From NCBI GenBank assembly GCA_016648135.1, contig JADDOH010000183.1, forward strand, positions 124,001 through 188,000: a DNA stretch of 64,000 bases. The letters are read 5' to 3'. Under the pieces are notes generated by a model. The model made no database searches and was not told the origin of the DNA. It saw only the letters and a list, made by a program, of their open reading frames with translations. Source of the DNA: Agrypnia vestita. Its lineage: Eukaryota > Arthropoda > Insecta > Trichoptera > Phryganeidae. Positions within the stretch are counted from its first letter, which is position 1. The number at the start of each line of letters is the position of its first letter. Positions 57,501-64,000 of the stretch are shown here, piece after piece. The position numbers were made by a program, and so were the translations under genes.

Positions 57501-60500
57501 ATACCACTTTTGCAATATATGGTGCATAGTTACATTAACTATTGGACTAGCAGTGCGGTATTCCGCTTGTGTCAAAATAAATACGTTATTAGTAGGGATT
57601 TTGTTCGTTACTAGTTTTATATTTTATTCGCGTATTATTATATATTTTTTTATTATTACTTTTTTAAAAATATTTTTACAATTTATAAATAATTTAGAAA
57701 TGTTTTTAAAAATAAACAATATTTTATTGCCCTGGATAATTGTAAAAATTTTAAATTGTAAATAAAATCAGAATAAATTTTTTGATTTCCGTTCTGAACT
57801 TTAACATTTCTATTCAAGTACATTAGTTTCTTTATCGCATTGATTGTCTGTAATAAAATAGAGATTAGAGATTTGCCTTAATTAAAGTCTATCTATAATA
57901 TTCTGCGACATTTAGAACTCTTTAAATTTGTTTTATTCTTTTTAAAGTTTTTCTAAACATGTCAGTACATTCCATCTAATGTTATATTAATGTTAGTACA
58001 TAGCAAGTCTTTGACAACCAAACTAGTGACATGACATGACCATGACAAGCCTTTTATTTTCGATAAGAGAAATATATTGTGCGTCCGTTCTGACGATGAT
58101 ACAGTACAGTATCAAATCTGGTAGACGTTTAAAAGATAGGGTGGTTTATACAAATTGTGTTAATTTTTTCAAATTAAGAAATATATTTAACCTATTCTGA
58201 AAATAATTATCATAGTTTGGGTTTAAATAATACACAATGAGCTTTAATTTATTAATGTAAAATAGTTCATGGCGCAAGGTCGTATCAATGTTTTTTTGTA
58301 AATTATAAAATACATTATAAAACTTTATTTTGTGTTTGTCAACAGAATCAACCCCATCTCCTTACCTATTGACAGTGTCCCACCTTCATGAAACAATCAC
58401 TTTTATTGAGCAGCTGCATGATTCGGGGCATTTTAATGGGAATGTGGATAATATGTACTGCCTTATCGATATGTGTGGCCACACCAGACCAGTAAGCATT
58501 TTCATACAATTGTATTAATTCTTTGTAATACTTTTTATTGCTTTATTTTAATGGCATAAGTTACAGTTTTAGACGGTGTAGAAGATGGAATGTGAATAAA
58601 TAGTAGTTAGTATTGTAGTTTTTCTGTAGCCTTCAACATTATGATTTCTTGATTATCGTAGATATCTTACAAATATTACAAAATATAATCAACCAATCTG
58701 GCATCACAGCAGAAGTAGTATTAATAACATGTTTTGTACTTCGTGCTACCAAGTATTTAAAAAAACCTTAAATATATCTACTATTGTTCCAAACTCTCAT
58801 CGGACCAAACCAGTCTTACAGTGTTATGGCAAGGATAATATTGAAAATGTACAAAAGAAGTTCATGCGAACTATAAACAATAGACTGCAAACACCCCAGT
58901 AGCACTATGTGGAATCACTGAATAAATAAAAAAAATAGTGTTAAAAAAACAGGCGAACAACAAACACTCACTACTTTTAATTGAAATAAAACCTGTCGTA
59001 ACCAATTTAACTGTCCATTGTCACTAATTCACTGTCGCTAATAATTTACATGTCCAATCACGAGTATTACGATCACACCCTCTCTTCAGTATTCCAATAA
59101 TTAGAACTATTTTCCGACTACGATCTCCTACAGTGAGATTGTGCTGGACTTACATATATTTTGTCTCATTACCAATATTTAAAAGCTAAACAAACCAGCG
59201 TTTAAAAATTTCCAGAGATTAACTAAACCTGTTCTCTAGAAAAGGGGGTTGGGTCACAACGGAAGAATGTTCCTCTTGCATATTCCCTTTCTAAGATCAC
59301 TTACTGCAGTTAAATGATTTATTCTTGCATAAATAAATGCCCTAGTAAACAAAATGTTTATTTTACAATAGACATATTTTTTTAAATTTTCTTCTAACTG
59401 AGTGAGTACCTTTAGTAAAAACATCTTCTTTTAATAAAGTGTGACTTATTTATTAAGACATTCTACTTTTTAAGAGTATTTAGTGTAGACTTTTTATAAT
59501 TGTTTCAAAATTAACTAGCTCGTAGTAATTTTTTTAAACAAGTCAAACGCTTGGAACAACACAGATTGTGTACTAAGAAATTTATGTTAGTTCATGTTCT
59601 ATATATGTATTTTGGTGGTCTGTGAAATAAACAATATTCTACAATGCCATATATAAAATACACAGATGATTTTTTACTATTAGCGTGTTTATGATTTATT
59701 AATTCATTTTGTCTTTTTTTTTTACATATAACTGTATTATTTATCTACATATGTGAATTATGTCAGGATAGTATAGTAGGGTTTAGTACAGTAGAACATC
59801 TTTAATTCAAAATTCTAGGAACCCAAAAAAAAATTAAAATTTTGCGGAACCCACTTTATTTGAAATTCAAGGTAGGTATTAAAAAAAATTGCATTGTGAT
59901 TGTGAAATTCGCCATAAAAACATAATCATCAACATGAAAAAGCCATTAATTTTGTGAAAATTGTCTGCATTTTTGCATATTTCAAATCATTTTGAAAACG
60001 GAATATTTATTATGCTATTATGCATAAAGATGGCGACGTTTATGTTACTAAAGTACCCGATATTTACATATTTGTCGTCCTTACTTGCAAAAAAAAATGA
60101 AAATATTTTTTTCAATTTCGTCACATTTCAAAATAATTTCGAATTATTTGATGTATTGGTTTATGGCGCAAGGGGCTAAAAATAATTATGAATTACTGGT
60201 GTTTTACTGTAGCCTTTTTTCTTATATGTATTATATTCAACACCATTCTCTTATGACTTATCTGTTCTATTCCAATAAAATAATTTAACATAACATAACA
60301 ATGTAAAATAGTTTTAATGTCTGAACTTTAATGTCTGAAGAATATTTGATTAAATTATTTTTGTGTTATCCAACAGGAGCAATCGGTAATAAAGCTAATA
60401 AACTACATGACTTCTTGTGTGATACCGACAAACCACGACTGGCTGCTTACTCTTAACACCCTAGTCGAGAGATACTGTAGGCAGGAGTCTAGAGTTCCCA

Positions 60501-61803
60501 TAAGGCTCAGGGTGTTGCAGATATTGCAGACTATCGTGGAGCAGAACAGGTACAGTGGTCACATAATTAAGTTCAGGAATGGAGAGACTAGTGCATATAC
60601 GAGCAAATTGGGTTGTGAAAAACTTTTGACTGGTGGTCGAGAAATGCAAATTTCATAAAAAAAAAATGCAATTAACAGAATTACGTAGTACGTATGGTAC
60701 ATTCTTGTGATAGGAGAGAAATCACCAACGTTATTAGGATACCGACTTATTCTAAAGAACTCCGGGTTTCTTACATGTGGTTCAACATGCGAATTTATGT
60801 CAGAAGTGTTTCAATTTAACTTAGTCTCCATTAGGGGGTTGCTTTGTCCGAAATTCGATTCAAAATATTTATTTAACTGGCATACCAATACATTTTTATT
60901 TCACTGCTGTCAAATGCTTGAAGCAATAACTTTGTGTTTAGTAATTTTTAATTTCTGTATATTGTTAACCTATGGTGGTTAAATATAAGGTTATGTATAG
61001 TTTAATAAGTAAATAATATATGTATTGCTTTTGTGTTATGCGGGCAATATACTCTGCCATTGTTACTACTTCTCGCGCTGCTGTATATCCATAAGATATT
61101 TCTGTGGGAGTGTTTACACTGCCACTATATACTTACTTCGCATTGTATCTCTGAAATTTTATGAAATAAATAAATTTAATAATTAATTAAATAATTTCAC
61201 TAAAATTAATGTAGAATTCTAATTGTTTGTGTCTTGAAATCCATGTAACTCTCTCACTCGTGTAAAAAGCAAGTGGCTTATTTCCCCGCTCACCGCCACG
61301 AAAGTGGGCCGAGTGTAATGCTCACTTTAGATATATGTAATATTTTGTATTATAATCTAATAGTTATATTTGAAAGAATGTAAATAAATCAATATTCCCG
61401 TTTTATCTCTTGTGTCTTGGGTACATTTACTTCAGCTAACTTCAATTAATATTTTAATTATTAAAAAAATATTTTTTCTTTTTAACAGTGTTATCTGTTT
61501 TAATATATTTTAAGTTTAAAATGACTGGCAGTTATTTTAGATTTGTCAGGTGTCTAGAGGTTAAGTTTCCCAGTAAGTACCGTAAAGCCAGAACATGCGT
61601 TTTAATTACAATGTTTTAATTACAATTTTCCTAGATCATGCTATGAAGAAGAGTTATTAGATCGCGTGGTGCTGCCGAATCTCCAACAGTGTTCCACAGA
61701 AGCAGACACAACAATAAGGTGTGCTTCTGCCAAACTGCTGATAGAACTAGCAATACACTGCCATTCAAAGAGATTTTCAGATATCTTTGACATACTCGAA
61801 AAG
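51534..61803 (+). CDS. Tsc2: tuberin / TSC2 (gigas), N-terminal exons 1-10, continues past right edge
   Basis: Ten exons agree in phase: 51534-51612, 51755-51891, 53727-53981, 55549-55685, 55872-56046, 56240-56434, 56825-56966, 58346-58491, 60377-60549 and 61635-61803 (1,608 nt, 536 codons). The protein begins MSSKDKENKSFQDKLKQFFR. Conserved landmarks follow in the order found in tuberin: LERELSFETPTPQRLKVIRD, LTDNGKDIKYFEDE, LQVLDTVVCYTIFPHESL, FISALCRTVNVEQYC, GHSALHLMC, RGAVFYLNMALWGPKRVAAL, VLPSFLKALEGNQSVVTYEV, and ESRVPIRLRVLQIL. These make up the alpha-helical HEAT-like region that binds hamartin (TSC1). The RapGAP domain that inactivates Rheb, and so restrains TORC1, is C-terminal and outside the window. 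Every junction is GT/AG. Introns contain a 145-bp MITE, pogo-like MITEs and a non-LTR fragment. Confidence 0.95.
51910..53700. other. Tsc2 intron 2, nothing recognised
   Basis: AT-rich intron. A short GC-rich patch near 52190-52270 (GGGGCCCCAGTG-like words) may be part of an old repeat. Confidence 0.4.
54159..54303. mobile_element. 145-bp foldback MITE, copy 3, in Tsc2 intron 3
   Basis: It begins GGGCCGGTTGTTTCAAGTTG and is flanked by TTA on both sides (54156-54158 and 54304-54306). Nearly identical to the copy at 2172 in arms and loop. Transcribed with Tsc2 pre-mRNA, it could fold into a hairpin of about 60 bp. Confidence 0.8.
54310..55540. other. rest of Tsc2 intron 3, nothing recognised
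   Basis: AT-rich. A 60-codon ORF at 54447 has no recognisable similarity. Confidence 0.4.
57029..57130 (+). mobile_element. pogo-like terminus in Tsc2 intron 7
   Basis: CAGTAGATTCTCGATTATCC preceded by TA is a typical pogo/Tigger end. The matching right terminus was not found, so this is a truncated or heavily diverged copy. Confidence 0.45.
57131..58345. other. Tsc2 intron 7 remainder, nothing recognised
   Basis: AT-rich intron, no exon or RNA gene recognised. Confidence 0.35.
58680..58930 (+). pseudogene. non-LTR reverse transcriptase remnant in Tsc2 intron 8
   Basis: Broken frames show a WSPHRTKPVLQ, then NIENVQKKFMRTINN stretch, matching the VWSP and IE-VQKKF-R motifs of the RT C-terminal region. 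Very decayed. No boundaries can be set. Confidence 0.4.
59789..60209. mobile_element. Tigger/pogo-like MITE in Tsc2 intron 8
   Basis: The left end CAGTAGAACATCTTTAATTC and the right end GAATTACTGGTGTTTTACTG are inverted termini. TA flanks both sides (59787-59788 and 60210-60211), the target duplication of this superfamily. The interior shares blocks with 35067-35806. No transposase. Confidence 0.75.
60550..61634. other. Tsc2 intron 9, nothing recognised
   Basis: The ORF at 60407-60658 merely runs on from exon 9 past its GT donor. The ORF at 60707-60982 has no recognisable similarity. Confidence 0.4.
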
Positions 61804-61869
61804 GTAAATGATATTTGTGTACTTAAAGTACTAGAAATGTATTTGATTAAAAATAATCAATGTATGTAA

Positions 61870-62625
61870 TCTTAAGGTGGTACATTCACTGCAAATGCAT
61901 ATTTCGGCGTTTTTTACGAAAATGTGTGTTTTTATTATTCATTTATATCAGAATGTATAAGATGAATTGCAATTTTTTTAGGGCGATAACTTAGATAGAA
62001 CCTTTATTCTTATATAAAAGTAATAAACTAAACATTATTTACAATAAATAAGAAAAATATAGGCATTAATCCACAGGCCGCGACAAAAAAAACCTTTTTA
62101 ATGTTCCCGGGCGTAGAGTGGTTCGTTTAAAACTTCTATGTAAGCATAATATGTTTTTTATACGTATAAAGTTTAGTTAATTATCTAGAATCCGTATGTA
62201 GGAAATTAAGAAATATTCAATATTAAAAAAGATAAAATTATTCAAACATGCTTAAATATTTACGTTCGTTGGTCATTTTCAAATGTTTATTCATATAAAA
62301 AGATGATTTTAAACAATATATTGTATCAATATTTGCACATTGAATCTTCATTCACTCTTAAAAAGCTAAATTTTTTATAAAAAACATGTTAATTATTATT
62401 TTAAAATAAAAATTTTAAAGTATGAAAAACGACATCATCAACGTCAGAATGCGTGTTAGATGCCGTCTGGCCACGGCAGAGGTCAGTCGTGTTTATGTAG
62501 CCGAATATTCCTCGTCATTTATTTCACTATTCATTGTACTTTTACGCCAAATTTGACATTTATATGAATTATTATTATATAATACGCTCAAAAGCAATTG
62601 ATATCTCCCATATATTAAGGTTTTA
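61870..62625 (+). repeat. about 750-bp interspersed repeat, copy B, in Tsc2 intron 10
   Basis: It starts TTAAGGTGGTACATTCACTG and matches the reverse complement of 4015-4770 to about 62625, ending near a TATCTCCCATATATTAAGG word. These are the two most complete copies and define the element's extent. Confidence 0.65.
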
Positions 62626-64000
62626 TATGGATTTTCGAACGGTTTCATCCTTTTTAAACTTTGAACACGCGTCACATGTCAGTTTCGGTATTATCCTAAT
62701 TTCAACAATTGTTCCAGATAATTTGTGGTGTCAAGATACATACTGTACGCGCCGTGCGCATGCGCGTTCACGTCTCCCATGTATTTATTTCTTGTTTAAT
62801 ATTAACGGTATTCTTTATGATATGAAAAGTATTTCAGAATTATTAATATGTTTTTTAAATTCTATACAGTAAGTAAAATTGGACGTAAATAAAATGCGGG
62901 AATTTATCGATAGATAAAATAATACATTTTGATATACGCAGTACGTTCATGGGGCTAGGTAATTGTTTTGTTATTGTCATATTACGATATGCATTGATTT
63001 AAAAAGGAGTTACTATGATTCTTAAATTATTTACAGAAAATAATAAATATACGTGAGGTACTTCTGTGGGGATGCCTGATGCGGACGAAAGCGATGAATG
63101 TATGACCATTTCTTTCTATCAAAACCTAACTGTTTTAGAAACGTATGTACCATAAATATGTAACGAACATGTAATTTTTATTTGATTTGCGCTGAGATGA
63201 CATGTCGCTCACGGCTTGAAAGGACATGATCTATCGATGTAATTTGACAGATATGCATGTTTGTAAATTGGCTGTGCCGCCTTAATCTCAGCCAGAGAAT
63301 TAATATTCAACATTTGCTTCTCAGAAATTTAAAAAGCCCAAATAGTATTTTATTTCTTGCAGTAGTATAATTAATCATAGTTATGGTATTTTCTCTACTT
63401 CACAATAAACTACAAAAAGTACTGTACTTATTTCAATGGTTTGAAGATCAGTTATAGTATGATCACTGTAAGAATGCAGCTGAAATTGCATTCAAACTGT
63501 AAATACAGTTTTGCAAGATGTAAAAAAAATGGCAACAATAAAAAAAAATAAAAAAACGATTCCGGACACGCGTTGTGGACGCGGACTGGAATATCAGCCG
63601 CATTCTTACTTACAGTGGTCGTACAGTACCTAATGGTATCGGAAAGCAGTTGGCTGTCGTCAATTGCTGTTGTTGGATATTACAAGATCATTTTCAGAAG
63701 CACAAGTGCTTAGCTTAGTTTGAAAAATAATAAGAAAATTAGTGGAACATCCTACATGATTTTTGTTTTTATTTAAAGTTTAGAAATCGAGGGGAAGAAG
63801 GGGAATTCAGGGTTGGGGGACGAAAGACATTTATTAAAAAAAATATTCTTACATCTGTTGAAAAATGTACTGTTGACTGCATATTTTAATGGTATTGAAT
63901 ATTAAAATATGTTTTAATGCATTTTATTTGCATAAATAAATATTGTTTAAATATATATAAATTTGTTTAAATATTGTTGATAATAATTACTCAGCATGAC
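62626..64000. other. Tsc2 intron 10 to right edge, nothing recognised
   Basis: No further tuberin exon is recognised. The next exon, coding the region after DIFDILEK, should lie beyond 64000 or is too diverged to spot. AT-rich with a few poly-A runs near 63520-63560. Confidence 0.4.

Noticed and set aside
60707..60982. 91-codon ORF after Tsc2 exon 9
   Set aside because: No tuberin similarity, and exon 9 joins exon 10 in phase without it.

Overview
This is an AT-rich (roughly two-thirds A+T), intron-rich animal nuclear segment packed with relics of insect-type transposons (mariner, Tigger/pogo, BEL/Pao, non-LTR, several MITE families). Protein similarity and the GatC/POLG2 arrangement point to an insect. 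I cannot fix the order from sequence alone. Most open reading frames of 60-100 residues here are chance ORFs. The real genes were reconstructed exon by exon from protein family knowledge, splice sites and phase agreement.

Layout. 1-8247: no host exon recognised; stacked repeats, Tigger pieces and a composite unit bounded by inverted repeats. 8248-28550 (minus): ZNF598/Hel2, the ribosome-collision E3 ubiquitin ligase; seven coding exons from the initiator Met onward, with the C-terminal part not found and presumably beyond the left edge. Its introns hold BEL/Pao, Tigger, mariner and non-LTR fragments, a 2.5-kb terminal-inverted-repeat element, a tRNA-like SINE head and MITEs. 28551-28907: compact divergent promoter. 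28908-37123 (plus): KDEL receptor, complete, 5 exons, 212 aa. 37124-41010: its 3' region plus DNA-transposon remnants. 41011-45870 (minus): a two-cistron transcription unit, GatC (glutamyl-tRNA(Gln) amidotransferase subunit C) followed after 26 nt by POLG2 (mitochondrial DNA polymerase accessory subunit). 45876-51533: intergenic repeats, including a GC-rich island and a mariner MITE interrupted by a non-LTR retrotransposon. 51534-61803 and beyond (plus): the N-terminal 536 codons of tuberin (Tsc2/gigas), running off the right edge.

Functionally, the four loci act in translation quality control (ZNF598), ER retrieval (KDEL receptor), mitochondrial gene expression (GatC with POLG2) and TOR control (Tsc2). 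The points most worth a second look are the two-cistron mitochondrial unit, an exact UPR-element core in the short ZNF598/KDEL-receptor promoter, three 145-bp foldback MITEs with TTA target duplications (one inside a Tsc2 intron), a nested insertion with a readable target-site duplication, and a large multi-arm palindrome inside a POLG2 intron.
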